A stretch of DNA of 64,000 nucleotides from DASXUX01 sp036504595 (GTDB taxonomy: Bacteria; Planctomycetota; SZUA-567; H5-PLA8), in contig DASXUX010000012.1 of the NCBI GenBank assembly GCA_036504595.1, forward strand, positions 62,001 to 126,000, read 5' to 3'. Within the stretch, counting starts at the first letter, position 1, and each line of letters starts with the position of its first letter. The notes under the pieces are model-generated. The model searched no databases and was not told the origin of the DNA. It saw nothing but the letters and a program-made list of their open reading frames with translations. Positions 32,490 through 41,236 of the stretch are shown here, in pieces. The position numbers and the translations under genes were made by a program.

Positions 32490-33743
32490 TTGACAGACTT
32501 GCGCTCGTCAGATACCTGTGCACAGGTGGACACCGATTCTGTAGGCTCCGCCAGGACTTCTCGCGCCAATGCAGCAGAGATCAGCGCCCTCCTTTGCATT
32601 CTGCTGATCGCGGGCGCGCTACGCGGCTATCAGATCGGCGCGCCGCCGCTGTGGCTGGACGAACAGTGCCAGCTCAACGTTGCCCGCAAACCGTCGTGGA
32701 GCGCCGTGTGGGACGAGACGAGCGTCAGCGGGCCCATCGGCCGCGCCAGCTACTTCGACAGCGCGATCGCGTGGCGCTCGGGCGCCCGCACGCGCGCGGC
32801 GTTCCGGACGCCTCAACTGATCGAGGGCCTGGCGACGATCGTCGCCGTCTACGCCGTCGGCCGATGGTGGTTTTCGCCGCTGGTGGGACTGCTGAGCGCC
32901 GCGCTGCTTTCAGCCAGCGGCCTGCACGTATTGTATTCGCGCGACGCCCGCGGCTACGCGCTCTTCATACTCCTGTTTTTGCTCACGGCGGCGGCGTTCG
33001 ATTTTCTCGCGCGAAAGCCCGGCGTGAAGCGTGCGGCGCTCCTCGTGCTGGCGCTGCTGGCGGCGTTGAGCGTTCATCCCTTAAGCACGGTGGCTGCGGC
33101 CGGCCTGGGCTGCGGCGCGCTGCTGGGACTGGCGTGGTGCGGGAAGGACGCTCTGTTCCCTCGCAAACCCAACGATAGGCCGGCGCTCTTGAGTGCTGTG
33201 CTCTGGAGCGCCGGCGCGATGCTGATTGCCGCTTCCGCATGGTACGTGGTATTTTTCCGCGGCGTGAACGAAGGCGCTCCCGGCCCGCCGATGAACGCCA
33301 ACTCCCTACCATACGACATCGTCGATGTCTACAAGGCGCTCATCGGCGGATATTGGGGCTCCGGCTCCTATCTCGCCTTCGCCGCGTTTGCGTGGAGCGT
33401 TGCCGTAGCATGGCGCGAGCCTCGCTGGCGCTGGTCATTGTCTTTGTGTTACGGCGTAACTCTGGCCGCCGCGATGCCGGTGGTGCTGAGCCATTGGACG
33501 CATTCATTCGTCGTGCCGCGGTATTCGGCATTCGCTCTGCCGTTTGTGTTCATGGCGGTGGCGGTCGGTATCGCCGATGCAGTCAACCGGGGGACAGGCG
33601 AAGCCTTGACGATGCGCAAAGCGTGGATTGCTCCGTTTCTGGCGCTCGCCTTACTGCTCGGAATGACGGTTCAAGGCAGGTCGCCTTACGATTTGGAGAA
33701 GTTCAAGCGCTCTGAGTCCAAATGGCCAAACCTGACGGAATGA
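32490..33743 (+). CDS. GT-C type membrane glycosyltransferase (family 39-like)
   Basis: A 417-residue integral membrane protein with about nine to eleven hydrophobic helices. The first loop contains GAPPLWLDEQCQL, the Asp-Glu motif that in ArnT/PMT-type GT-C enzymes binds metal and the lipid-linked sugar donor, and YSRDARGYALFILLFLLTAAAF follows, another family pattern. Such enzymes transfer sugars from polyprenyl phosphate donors to protein or lipid outside the membrane. The start is uncertain: TTG at 32490 is the furthest upstream, GTG at 32526 and another TTG at 32499 are alternatives, none has a clear ribosome binding site, and there is no early ATG. Confidence 0.85.
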   Translation: MTDLRSSDTCAQVDTDSVGSARTSRANAAEISALLCILLIAGALRGYQIGAPPLWLDEQCQLNVARKPSWSAVWDETSVSGPIGRASYFDSAIAWRSGARTRAAFRTPQLIEGLATIVAVYAVGRWWFSPLVGLLSAALLSASGLHVLYSRDARGYALFILLFLLTAAAFDFLARKPGVKRAALLVLALLAALSVHPLSTVAAAGLGCGALLGLAWCGKDALFPRKPNDRPALLSAVLWSAGAMLIAASAWYVVFFRGVNEGAPGPPMNANSLPYDIVDVYKALIGGYWGSGSYLAFAAFAWSVAVAWREPRWRWSLSLCYGVTLAAAMPVVLSHWTHSFVVPRYSAFALPFVFMAVAVGIADAVNRGTGEALTMRKAWIAPFLALALLLGMTVQGRSPYDLEKFKRSESKWPNLTE

Positions 33744-33775
33744 TTTGGGTCCGTGGCTTCCGATTGCCGCTTGCG

Positions 33776-33815
33776 CAGACCCTGACCCCTGAACCCCGAC
33801 CCCTGAACCCTGCTG
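33776..33815. repeat. family F tract
   Basis: CAGACCCTGACCCCTGAACC followed by CCGACCCCTGAACCCTG, one orientation only, in the gap before the kinase at 33911. Confidence 0.75.
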
Positions 33816-33910
33816 TTATGCGTTTGACAGGTCCGTGCAAATCGCGCAAATTCCTGTCATGGTTGCGTTTCGATAATGCTGGAACTTGGCCAAATCGCCT
33901 GAGGCAGTTT

Positions 33911-34972
33911 ATGTCCGAAGTCGCAGATCTGAAGTTCATCGCCGAGTCGCGGCAGTACCAGATGGTAAAGCTGCTGGCCGAAGGCGGAATGGGCGCGGTC
34001 TACGAGGCGAAACAATTCGGCGCCGAAGGCTTCCAGAAGACCGTTGCGATCAAGACGATTCTCGAAAGTTTCTCGGCGAATCCAGAGTTCGTGCGTTTGT
34101 TTATCGGCGAGGCCAAGCTGGTAGCCGACCTGGTGCACGAGAATATTGTCCAAGTCTATCATCTGGGCAAGACCGGCAACAGCTACTACATCGCACTCGA
34201 GTTCGTCGAAGGCATCAACCTCGAAAAGTTCCTCAATTATCATCTGCATGCACAACTGCCGATGCCGATCGAACTGTGCGCGTTCATCATCAGCCGCGTC
34301 TGCCGCGGGCTGGAGTACGCTCACAACAAGCGCGGCCGCGACGGGCAATTGCTGAACATCGTCCATCGCGACGTTTCGCCGAAGAACATCATGTTGAACG
34401 TGGAAGGCGTGGTGAAACTGACCGATTTCGGCATCGCCAAGGCCCGGCAACTGATGGAGCAGGAAGAAGGCGAAGTGCTGATGGGCAAGGTCGAGTACAT
34501 GTCGCCCGAACAGGCGCGGTATGAGGCCACCGACCGGCGCTCGGACTTGTTCTCGCTGGGCATCGTGATGTACGAGCTGCTCACGGGGCGGCACATTTTC
34601 GAAACCGAAGACATCTATCAGACGATGGACAACGTCATCGGCAAGGCGATCCCCGACCCGCTCGAATACCGCCCCGATCTGCCGCTGCCGCTGAAGGCCA
34701 TTATCCTGCGGGCGCTGGAACGCGACCTGCAGACCCGCTACCAGACGGCCGGCGAGATGGGCGTGGCGCTGGAATATTACATGTACCATGATCGCTACGG
34801 CCCGACGAACGTGACGCTGGGTAATTATCTGAAGAAACATTTCTTCGGCGTGAAATCGGACGCGATGGATTCGCAGCGAATTCAGAACCCGACGGTGCAG
34901 CACCGCGCCGATACGTTATTCGGCGACGCGCTGGAAGCAGAGACGAGCAAGCTGCCGCCGAAACAGACCTGA
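33911..34972 (+). CDS. Hanks-type Ser/Thr protein kinase
   Basis: A 353-residue cytoplasmic kinase with all canonical elements: GGMGAVYEA (25-33), Lys48 of VAIKTI, HRDVSPKNIM (152-161), DFGIAK (172-177), the SPEQARYE activation segment and DLFSLGIVMYELLTGRHIF. It lacks a membrane helix or sensor domain; after the kinase fold there are only about 70 residues, ending in a Lys/Pro-rich tail. Met at 33911 was chosen because GAGG lies nearby and the chain leads straight into the kinase fold; the frame is open to 33722 through a family F repeat. It resembles myxobacterial/planctomycete PknB-like kinases. Substrate unknown. Confidence 0.93.
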   Translation: MSEVADLKFIAESRQYQMVKLLAEGGMGAVYEAKQFGAEGFQKTVAIKTILESFSANPEFVRLFIGEAKLVADLVHENIVQVYHLGKTGNSYYIALEFVEGINLEKFLNYHLHAQLPMPIELCAFIISRVCRGLEYAHNKRGRDGQLLNIVHRDVSPKNIMLNVEGVVKLTDFGIAKARQLMEQEEGEVLMGKVEYMSPEQARYEATDRRSDLFSLGIVMYELLTGRHIFETEDIYQTMDNVIGKAIPDPLEYRPDLPLPLKAIILRALERDLQTRYQTAGEMGVALEYYMYHDRYGPTNVTLGNYLKKHFFGVKSDAMDSQRIQNPTVQHRADTLFGDALEAETSKLPPKQT

Positions 34973-35005
34973 CAAACTGAAAAGATCATGGCACCCGAGG
35001 CCGGT

Positions 35006-35455
35006 ATGAAGCTCAGACTATATCTCGATACATCGGTCTTCAGTGTTTACTACGACGACCGAACGCCCGATCGCCAAGATGAGACAAAGACCTTTTGGGC
35101 ACGCCTGAACGAATTTGAGGTCGCCACGTCTGAGTTGGCTCGAGAGGAGCTATCGCTGACCCCGGATGCGGAGCAGCGGGAGCGGTTGTTGACGCTGCTA
35201 AACGGAATTGCAGTCCATCGGCTGACTGACGAAATGAGAACGCTGGCACAGCGCTATGTCTCGGAGGATGTGTTCACCCCCAAGGTGATTAATGACGCGA
35301 TTCATGTGGCTGCTGCAGTTTTCACGCGACAGGACGTCATCATTTCGTGGAACTTTAAGCACTTGGTAAACCGGCGGCGTCGCTCTAAAATAAACAATAT
35401 AAACATCTCGCTGGGTTTGCCGACCATCGAGATTGTATCGCCTCCGGAGGTTTAG
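35006..35455 (+). CDS. PIN-domain protein, probable VapC-type toxin
   Basis: A 149-residue PIN protein beginning MKLRLYLDTSVFSVYYDD (first Asp), with ATSELAREELSLTPDAEQRERLLTLL (second acidic), INDAIHVAAA (third) and IISWNFKHLVNRRR. This subgroup is regularly followed by a gene for a protein of about 70 residues; here the partner ATG follows the stop codon with no gap. Met at 35006 was preferred to the ATG six codons upstream because the family starts at this strand. Together with 102-849 this makes two such operons in the window. Confidence 0.87.
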   Translation: MKLRLYLDTSVFSVYYDDRTPDRQDETKTFWARLNEFEVATSELAREELSLTPDAEQRERLLTLLNGIAVHRLTDEMRTLAQRYVSEDVFTPKVINDAIHVAAAVFTRQDVIISWNFKHLVNRRRRSKINNINISLGLPTIEIVSPPEV

Positions 35456-35662
35456 ATGAAGTATTTCGACTATGAAAAAGTTGCGCGGGAAATCGGGATA
35501 CCCGCCGACAAGCTCGCGCTTCTTTGCGAGATTTTCCGGCGAGACTACCCGCGCGATCAGATGTTGTTTGAACTTCATGTGTTACGGGCGTGCATGGCGG
35601 TCCGCGACGGCCTGACAACTTTAGACGCGATCCTTAAACCAGAGATGGCGCAACACGCGTAG
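35456..35662 (+). CDS. small partner protein of the PIN toxin
   Basis: A 68-residue mostly helical protein (MKYFDYEKVAREIGIPADKL, FRRDYPRDQMLFELHVLRAC). Its ATG follows directly on the TAG of the PIN gene; GGAGG inside the end of that gene is the ribosome binding site. Proposed antitoxin or accessory factor by position only. The residues ARxIGIPxDKL recall a short helix-turn-helix-like segment, but it is too short to be sure. Followed by a strong terminator. Confidence 0.72.
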   Translation: MKYFDYEKVAREIGIPADKLALLCEIFRRDYPRDQMLFELHVLRACMAVRDGLTTLDAILKPEMAQHA

Positions 35663-35681
35663 TCCCATCGTTCGGAACTGC

Positions 35682-35713
35682 AAAAAAACGCGCCCTCCTC
35701 GGGCGCGTTTTTT
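35682..35713. terminator. bidirectional intrinsic terminator
   Basis: AAAAAAACGCGCCC, loop TCCTC, GGGCGCGTTTTTT: a 7-bp GC stem extended by A-T pairs, with T runs on both strands. It separates the plus-strand PIN operon from the convergent pgk gene. Confidence 0.92.
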
Positions 35714-35754
35714 CTGATGTTGTCGCTGCCGAACGGACAATGCGGCGAAATGTC

Positions 35755-36969
35755 CTACTCCAGCGCGGCAATGCCGGGCAGAGTCTTGCCTTCGAGGAAT
35801 TCCAGGCTGGCGCCGCCGCCGGTCGAAACGTGCGAAATCTTGTCCGCAACCTTGGCCTTCTTCACGGCGCTCACCGATTCGCCGCCGCCGACGATCGAGG
35901 TCGCGCCGGCGTTCGCGGCGACGGCCCTGGCGATGTCGAAAGTGCCCTTGTTGAACGGTTCGAGTTCGAAGACGCCGAGCGGGCCGTTCCAGACGATCAT
36001 CTTGGCCTTGGCGATTTCGGCTTTGTAAGCTTCGACGGTCTTGGGGCCCACATCGAGCGCCATCTTGCCGGCGGGGATCTGGTCCCAGGCGACGACTTCG
36101 TTCGGCGAATTGGCTTCGAACTTCTCGGCAACCACGTGGTCGAGCGGCAGGATGAACTTCTTGCCGAGCTTCTGGGCTTTGGCCAGGAGTTCCTTGGCCA
36201 CGCCGACGATGTCCTTCTGTTCCTTGCCGACCTTCACCATGCCGGTTTCGGCTTTGGACGTGCCCGTGGGCTTGCCCTGAGCCACCAGGAACGTGTACGC
36301 CATCGCGCCACCGATGAGGATCGTGTCGGCGACTTCGAGCATCTTGTTGATCACTTTGATCTTGTCGGAGACCTTCGCTCCGCCCAGGACAACGACGTAG
36401 GGATGATCGGGGTTCAAGAGCGCTTTGCCCAGGTAATCGACCTCCTTTTGGAGCAGGAAGCCGGCGGCCTTGTCTTTGAACAGCTTCGCGACGCCGTGAA
36501 CGGAAGCGTGCGCGCGATGCACGCAGCCAAAGGCGTCATCCACATACACGTCGCCGAGCTTGGCGAGCTGCGCGCAGAATTCGGGCGCGTCGGCTTCTTC
36601 GCCTTCGTGGTAGCGCAGGTTTTCGAGCAGCACGACATCGCCGCCCTTGAGCGCCGCGACGGCTTTTTCGGCGGCTTCACCGACACAATCTTCAGCGAAG
36701 GCGACCGGCTTGCCCAGGTGCTTGGCCAGGCGGTCGGCGACAGGCTTCAACGAAAGCTTCGGGTCGCGGCCTTCCGGGCGCCCGAAGTGGCTGCACAGGA
36801 CCACGCGCGCGTTTTGCTTGAGCAGATGCTGGATGGTCGGCAGCGCGGCGACGACGCGCGTGTCGTCCTTGATTTCGCCGGTCTTCTTGTCGGTGCTGAC
36901 ATTGAAATCAACGCGCACCAGGACACGTTTGCCCGCCGCGTTGAGGTCGTTCAGTTTCTTCATCGCCAT
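35755..36969 (-). CDS. pgk: phosphoglycerate kinase
   Basis: A 404-residue phosphoglycerate kinase of normal length. Motifs: KRVLVRVDFNVS near the N-terminus, SHFGRPEGRDPKLSLKPVADRL, DVVLLENLRYHEGEE, VDDAFGCVHRAHASVHG, VVVLGGAKVSDKI, ILIGGAMAYTFL, WNGPLGVFE and GGGESVSAV. It interconverts 1,3-bisphosphoglycerate and 3-phosphoglycerate with ADP/ATP. ATG at 36969 is preceded by AGGAGGGG; the open frame extends 19 codons further. A weak promoter-like pair TTGAAC - 16 bases - TAGTCT lies at 37055-37028 on the minus strand. Not grouped with gap or tpi here. Confidence 0.97.
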   Translation of the reverse strand: MAMKKLNDLNAAGKRVLVRVDFNVSTDKKTGEIKDDTRVVAALPTIQHLLKQNARVVLCSHFGRPEGRDPKLSLKPVADRLAKHLGKPVAFAEDCVGEAAEKAVAALKGGDVVLLENLRYHEGEEADAPEFCAQLAKLGDVYVDDAFGCVHRAHASVHGVAKLFKDKAAGFLLQKEVDYLGKALLNPDHPYVVVLGGAKVSDKIKVINKMLEVADTILIGGAMAYTFLVAQGKPTGTSKAETGMVKVGKEQKDIVGVAKELLAKAQKLGKKFILPLDHVVAEKFEANSPNEVVAWDQIPAGKMALDVGPKTVEAYKAEIAKAKMIVWNGPLGVFELEPFNKGTFDIARAVAANAGATSIVGGGESVSAVKKAKVADKISHVSTGGGASLEFLEGKTLPGIAALE

Positions 36970-37126
36970 CTTTTTTACCCCTCCTTTGATCCTCGTCGTT
37001 TCGACTTGGTGGTTTGCAGAAGCCACCAGACTAGCAGGGGAGGCCGCAGGTTCAAGCTCCAGGTGGCACGCATGTGAGCGCGCCGGTTGCTTGGCTCGGT
37101 CTCATGCGTGCGGGGAGGCCGCGATG

Positions 37127-37168
37127 CACGCTTGAGCTGGCGCGAGAAGCAGCGCCAGCGCAAGCGTG
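37127..37168. repeat. family C palindrome
   Basis: CACGCTTGAGCTGGCGC and GCGCCAGCGCAAGCGTG, 8-base loop, in the gap between pgk and the ABC ATPase gene. Confidence 0.75.
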
Positions 37169-37219
37169 CCACCGGTTCTTCTATTGCGAAGTTGCGCGAG
37201 TTGCGGACACTCAGCGCAT

Positions 37220-38293
37220 ATGAGCCTGCAAATCGACAATCTGCGCGTGACCTATGGCAAAACGCGAGCGCTGGATGGCGTGAGCCTGAAACTGGAGCCG
37301 GGAGAGATGTTCTTTCTTCTCGGGCCATCGGGCTGCGGAAAATCGACGCTGCTGCGGGCCGTCGCGGGATTCGTCGAAGATTTCGACGGCGAGATCCGCA
37401 TCGGCGGCGAGGCCCTGAAGGGCGTGCCGCCGCACAAGCGCGACTTCGGAATGGTCTTCCAGAACTACGCCCTGTTTCCGCACCTGACGGTGCAAGGAAA
37501 TGTGTCTTTCGGACTGGAAGCGCGGAAGATGCCGGCGGCGGAGCGCAGTCAACGGATCGCCGAGGCGCTGGACATGGTGGGGCTTTCGGGTTTCGAGTCG
37601 CGGAGGCCCGGGGAACTCTCGGGCGGCCAGCAGCAGCGCGTGGCGTTGGCGCGCGCGCTGGTGGTGCGGCCGCGGGTGCTCCTGTTGGACGAACCGCTGT
37701 CGAACCTGGACGCGAAGCTGCGCTGGGAGATGCGCGAGGAGATTCGGCGCATTCACCGGCAGACGAAGATCACGACGCTGTACGTCACGCACGATCAGAA
37801 GGAAGCGCTCTCGCTGGCCGATCGCATGGCTATTCTGCGGGCCGGGAAAGTGGAAGCGCTCGGTCAGCCTCGCGAACTTTACCGCCATCCGCCGACGCGG
37901 TTCGCGGCTGAATTCCTGGGCGACGTGAATGCTTTGCCGGGCAAAGTCTGCGGCGGCGGAAAGAGCGTGCAGACGGCTTTTGGCGCGGTGCCGATCAGCA
38001 ATGGCACGCAGCCGGGGCTGAGCGACGGCAGCGAGGTGCTTGCATTTTGCCGGCCGGAAAGCGTGGTTGTGATGGAGCCCGGCGCGGCGCTCTCGCCGGC
38101 TCTGGTGCCTTTGCAGGCAAAGGCGCGAATCGTGAGCGGCGCGTTTCTGGGCGAGAGCACGCTCTACGAAATGGAGCTTCCGGGCGCGGGGCGCTGGCGA
38201 GTGCTGCGGCACGAACATGGCGAGCAAGCTTTAGGCGACAACGCGCAAGTGCAGCTTGCGGTCGCGGCCGAAGGTTGGGCGGCGGTGCCTTAG
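37220..38293 (+). CDS. ABC transporter ATP-binding protein with TOBE-like C-terminus (PotA/FbpC/MalK group)
   Basis: A 357-residue importer ATPase. Walker A GPSGCGKST, Q-loop FGMVFQNYALFPHLTV, signature LSGGQQQRVALARAL, Walker B VLLLDEPLSNLDAKLR, H-loop TLYVTHDQKEALSLADR. The last 110 residues form the regulatory TOBE-type part (FLGDVNALPG, LAFCRPESVVV). This layout belongs to importers of polyamines, ferric iron or CUT1 sugars. No permease or binding protein is encoded next to it, so it is an orphan here. The CUT1-type importer at 60036-63223 lacks an ATPase and is a candidate partner (inference). ATG at 37220; the frame is open 18 codons upstream. Confidence 0.9.
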   Translation: MSLQIDNLRVTYGKTRALDGVSLKLEPGEMFFLLGPSGCGKSTLLRAVAGFVEDFDGEIRIGGEALKGVPPHKRDFGMVFQNYALFPHLTVQGNVSFGLEARKMPAAERSQRIAEALDMVGLSGFESRRPGELSGGQQQRVALARALVVRPRVLLLDEPLSNLDAKLRWEMREEIRRIHRQTKITTLYVTHDQKEALSLADRMAILRAGKVEALGQPRELYRHPPTRFAAEFLGDVNALPGKVCGGGKSVQTAFGAVPISNGTQPGLSDGSEVLAFCRPESVVVMEPGAALSPALVPLQAKARIVSGAFLGESTLYEMELPGAGRWRVLRHEHGEQALGDNAQVQLAVAAEGWAAVP

Positions 38294-38760
38294 AAATCAG
38301 AAATCAGAATTCAGAAATCTGAATCTGGCTGCTGCAGGCTTTTGTTCGGTTGCGGCGCTGCGATGCATTTATCCGTTGGCAAATGGGGCATTAGCCTCGG
38401 GCACTGTTGGATTGTGGCGAAATGAGAAAAGCAGCGGTTCCCAATGTGACGCCACAATATGGCAAGGACGTTATTAACTGCCGATTTGACTTTTTCATTT
38501 CAGAACATCGACGATAAGCACCTTTCTTTCCGTGCAAAAGTGGGCCAAACCAGCGCTTGAGACCTTTTTTCCGCACGCGGTTGCGCCGGCTTGGCCCAAT
38601 CATTTCTGCAAGACTTGTCCCTTCCGTTTGACGGCTTCTCGGCCCACGGTTTGCCAGTGTGAGCGGGTTCGCTGCTGGGCAATTTTTGTGCGTTTATCGT
38701 GTGTGAAGCTGTCGGTTGTGCGAATCGCATGCGGTAACGCTGTCTTAATGGAGGGACGTT
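38294..38760. other. 467-base intergenic region
   Basis: Starts with a reiterated tract of AATCAGAAATCAGAATTCAG type, then unique sequence of lower GC than the genes around. No convincing frame in either direction and no clear promoter; GGAGGGACGTT at the end is the ribosome binding site of the next gene. The length and lack of repeats in the second half suggest a long leader or control region. Confidence 0.5.
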
Positions 38761-39711
38761 ATGGAAGTAAACAAGCTGGAAACGAAGGAAGTGCTGATCA
38801 TGCTGTTCGGCGTGCCCGTGATGATCACGTTGATTGTGCTGGTTTCGATCACCATGGGCCATTGGGTGACCGCGCGCAGTGATCGTCCGACGAATGTCAC
38901 GGTTGCCGCGGCGGCGCCGAAAATCGAAATGAACGTTCCGCCGGCGGCTCCACCGCAGGTGAATGTCTCGGCCTCCCCGGCGAACGTCGAAGTGAAGATG
39001 CCGGAGATGCCGCCGCCCAGCGTGCAGGTCAATACGCCACCGGCGGTCGTGACCGTCGTCCATCGCTCGGACTTGTTCCCGTTTGAAGCGCGACCTGCGG
39101 CGCTCCGGGTAGACGCCAACGAGCCGCCCGCTCCTCCCGCGGCTCTCGCACCGGCCAGTCCCATCCCCACTGCGCCGGCGCTGGTGAAAGTCCCGGAGCA
39201 GCCGCAGCCACGCAAGGAGGCTGCGCCAGCCAGCAAAGCAGCGGGCGCGGTGGCTGTGCCACCGGTTCCCGCAGCCGCTCCAGCAAAGGACGTGAAGCCC
39301 GCGAAGGAGCCGCCCAAGACCGACGGCGTTGCGCCGCTGAAAGACGAAGACCTGACGCTCGACACCCTGTACAAGTACGCGGAGAAGTACATCGAGTCGT
39401 ACTGTGCCAAGCGCAGCCTGGACCCGGTGGCGGAAGCTCGCAAGTGGAACAACGGTTGGAAGCAGAACGTGGAGCAGTCCCTGCGCGATAACACCGATTC
39501 CGACGAGCAGGCGTATCTCAACCGGACCGTTATCGCCAAGCGCGACTGCTTCGATATCGAGAAGGCCACGCCTGAGAAGATCGTGGAAGGCTGCCGCATC
39601 ATGCTGCGCTATCGCGATGGGCAGTTTGCCTGGCTGCAAGCGATGAGGGACGCCGTGACGAACGAGAATATGAAGAAGACGCTGGTCTTTCTGGCGGCCG
39701 GCGTGAAGTAG
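38761..39711 (+). CDS. membrane-anchored protein, first of two tandem paralogues
   Basis: A 316-residue protein: short cytoplasmic start, one membrane helix (EVLIMLFGVPVMITLIVLVSITM), then ARSDRPTNVTV, followed by about 60 residues of alternating Val/Pro pattern (KIEMNVPPAAPPQVNVSASP), a Pro/Ala-rich linker, and a C-terminal domain of about 120 residues: DLTLDTLYKYAEKYIESYCAKR, RKWNNGWKQNVEQSLRDN, AYLNRTVIAKRDCFDIEKA, CRIMLRYRDGQFAWLQAMRDA. The paralogue at 40070-41125 keeps the helix, SDRPTNV and the C-terminal domain while the linker differs, which marks the C-terminal domain as the functional part. I recognise no family. GGAGGGACGTT precedes the ATG; a terminator follows at 39751. Confidence 0.85.
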   Translation: MEVNKLETKEVLIMLFGVPVMITLIVLVSITMGHWVTARSDRPTNVTVAAAAPKIEMNVPPAAPPQVNVSASPANVEVKMPEMPPPSVQVNTPPAVVTVVHRSDLFPFEARPAALRVDANEPPAPPAALAPASPIPTAPALVKVPEQPQPRKEAAPASKAAGAVAVPPVPAAAPAKDVKPAKEPPKTDGVAPLKDEDLTLDTLYKYAEKYIESYCAKRSLDPVAEARKWNNGWKQNVEQSLRDNTDSDEQAYLNRTVIAKRDCFDIEKATPEKIVEGCRIMLRYRDGQFAWLQAMRDAVTNENMKKTLVFLAAGVK

Positions 39712-40069
39712 GTGTTGGTACTTGGTGAGTGGTGGAGTGGTGAGTGGTAGAGTGGTGAGTGGTGGAGGCTCTCCTCTACAACTCACCACTTTTTTTGTGT
39801 CGCGACTCTATCACTCACGGCTCCCGCCGAATTATCGGACGAAATCCTGAGGGCGGATTATCGGACGCTCTTTTCCACGTCTTCAGCAAAAATCAAATTT
39901 TTCTCTCAGTCCGCAGGCTCGCGCGCCGATACGAGTCTGTAGGAATTGCCCCGAGTGGGCAGTCTTAAGGGCGGTTGAGTCCCGCACACGGTGTAAGGAT
40001 TCCCCGTTGCGCGAATGCAACCGGGGGGAGGCGCGCGCCAGCTCTTGGCGCTGCGGAGGGAACGTTGCC
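39712..40069. other. 358-base gap between the paralogues
   Basis: Holds the terminator at 39751-39797, a direct repeat ATTATCGGACG at 39831 and 39857, and GGAGGGAACGTTGCC as ribosome binding site of the second paralogue. Because a terminator precedes it, the second gene should have its own promoter; none is obvious. Confidence 0.5.
39751..39797 (+). terminator. intrinsic terminator after the first paralogue
   Basis: AGTGGTGAGT (39751-39760) pairs with ACTCACCACT (39781-39790), with an extra AGG/CCT inside, and is followed by seven T. The left arm is the last of several GTGAGTGG words that start at 39724. Confidence 0.82.
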
Positions 40070-41125
40070 ATGGAAGACTCCGATAAGAAGCAGGTGCTGC
40101 TGATGGCGTTCGGCTTGCCGACGCTGACCACAGTCATCGTGCTGGGTTCGATGTACGCCGGGCATGTGATCACCACGCGCAGCGACCGGCCGACGAATGT
40201 GCTGGTCTCGCCGACCCCGCCAAAGATCGATGTGAATGTTCCGCAGCAGGCGGCGCCGAACATCGAGGTTTCCGCGACCGCGCCCCAGGTGGATGTGCAC
40301 GTGCCCATGGGACCGGCGCCCAGCGTGACGGTGAATACGCCGCAGCAGCCGGCACCGACTGTAACAGTCAATCCGACGGCGCCGATGGTGACCATTGTTG
40401 AACATAATGTAGAACGAGAGCCGCGGCCGGCAGCGTCGCTTGCGGACTTGCCCCCAGCACCGCAAGCGGCTGCCGTCGCGGCAACGACAAATGCGCCGTC
40501 TGTGAACAGCGCGACCACAACCGTCGCCGCCGCGCCGAAGGCCGCCGCGCCGGCGACCGAACCGGCCAAGCCGGCAAGCGTCCCGCCTGCGCCCAAACCG
40601 GCAGCTCCGGAAGCGCCGAAAGCTCCCGCGGCCAAGCCGGACGACGCCAAGGCCATGGCGCCGAGTTCGGACGGTTCGGCTTCTTCAGCCACCGCGCCCG
40701 CTGAGCCCGCTGCGATTATGGTTTCCAACACGCCGAAAGCGGCCGTGAACCTGGCGGGCAAGGACCTGTCGCTCGACACGCTGTACCGGCACGCGGAGAA
40801 CTACATCGAAGCGTACTGCCGCAAGAACGGGGTGGATCCGAAAGAGGAAGACCGCAAGTGGAACAACGCTTGGCGGCGCAGCGTGGATCAGGCGATTTCG
40901 GACAACATCGATTCGGGCGAGCAGTCGTACATCAACCGCATCGTGATCGCCAAGCGCGACTACTTCAACATTGACAAGGCGAGTTCCGAGAAGGTCGTGG
41001 AAGCCTGCCGCATCATGCTGCGCTACCGCGATGGCCAGTTGGCATGGCTGGAAGCGATGCGCGGCGCGTTGACGGAAGACAACCTGAAGAAGACGGTGTC
41101 GTTCCTGTCGGCGGGACCGAAGTAA
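40070..41125 (+). CDS. membrane-anchored protein, second of two tandem paralogues
   Basis: A 351-residue paralogue of 38761-39711. Membrane helix QVLLMAFGLPTLTTVIVLGSM, then TTRSDRPTNVLV, a Val/Pro strand-like region (KIDVNVPQQAAPNIEVSATA, APTVTVNPTAP), a longer Pro/Ala linker, and the shared C-terminal domain DLSLDTLYRHAENYIEAYCRKN, RKWNNAWRRSVDQAISDN, SYINRIVIAKRDYFNIDKA, CRIMLRYRDGQLAWLEAMRGA. Most differences are in the linker; the domain is about two-thirds identical by eye, so the duplication is not recent. GGAGGGAACGTTGCC before the ATG is also shared with the first copy. Terminated at 41155-41182. Confidence 0.86.
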   Translation: MEDSDKKQVLLMAFGLPTLTTVIVLGSMYAGHVITTRSDRPTNVLVSPTPPKIDVNVPQQAAPNIEVSATAPQVDVHVPMGPAPSVTVNTPQQPAPTVTVNPTAPMVTIVEHNVEREPRPAASLADLPPAPQAAAVAATTNAPSVNSATTTVAAAPKAAAPATEPAKPASVPPAPKPAAPEAPKAPAAKPDDAKAMAPSSDGSASSATAPAEPAAIMVSNTPKAAVNLAGKDLSLDTLYRHAENYIEAYCRKNGVDPKEEDRKWNNAWRRSVDQAISDNIDSGEQSYINRIVIAKRDYFNIDKASSEKVVEACRIMLRYRDGQLAWLEAMRGALTEDNLKKTVSFLSAGPK

Positions 41126-41154
41126 GCGTTGAACCAAGTTTTTGCGATGTGCAA

Positions 41155-41182
41155 AGCCCCGCTGAAAAGGCGGGGTTTTTTC
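41155..41182 (+). terminator. intrinsic terminator
   Basis: CCCCGC, loop TGAAAAG, GCGGGG, then six T (41157-41181). It ends the transcript of the second paralogue 30 bases past its stop. Confidence 0.9.
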
Positions 41183-41236
41183 GTGGGCGAATAACGTGGA
41201 AGAGAACGCGCGGAAGCGGAAAGATGTTCTTTTAAC

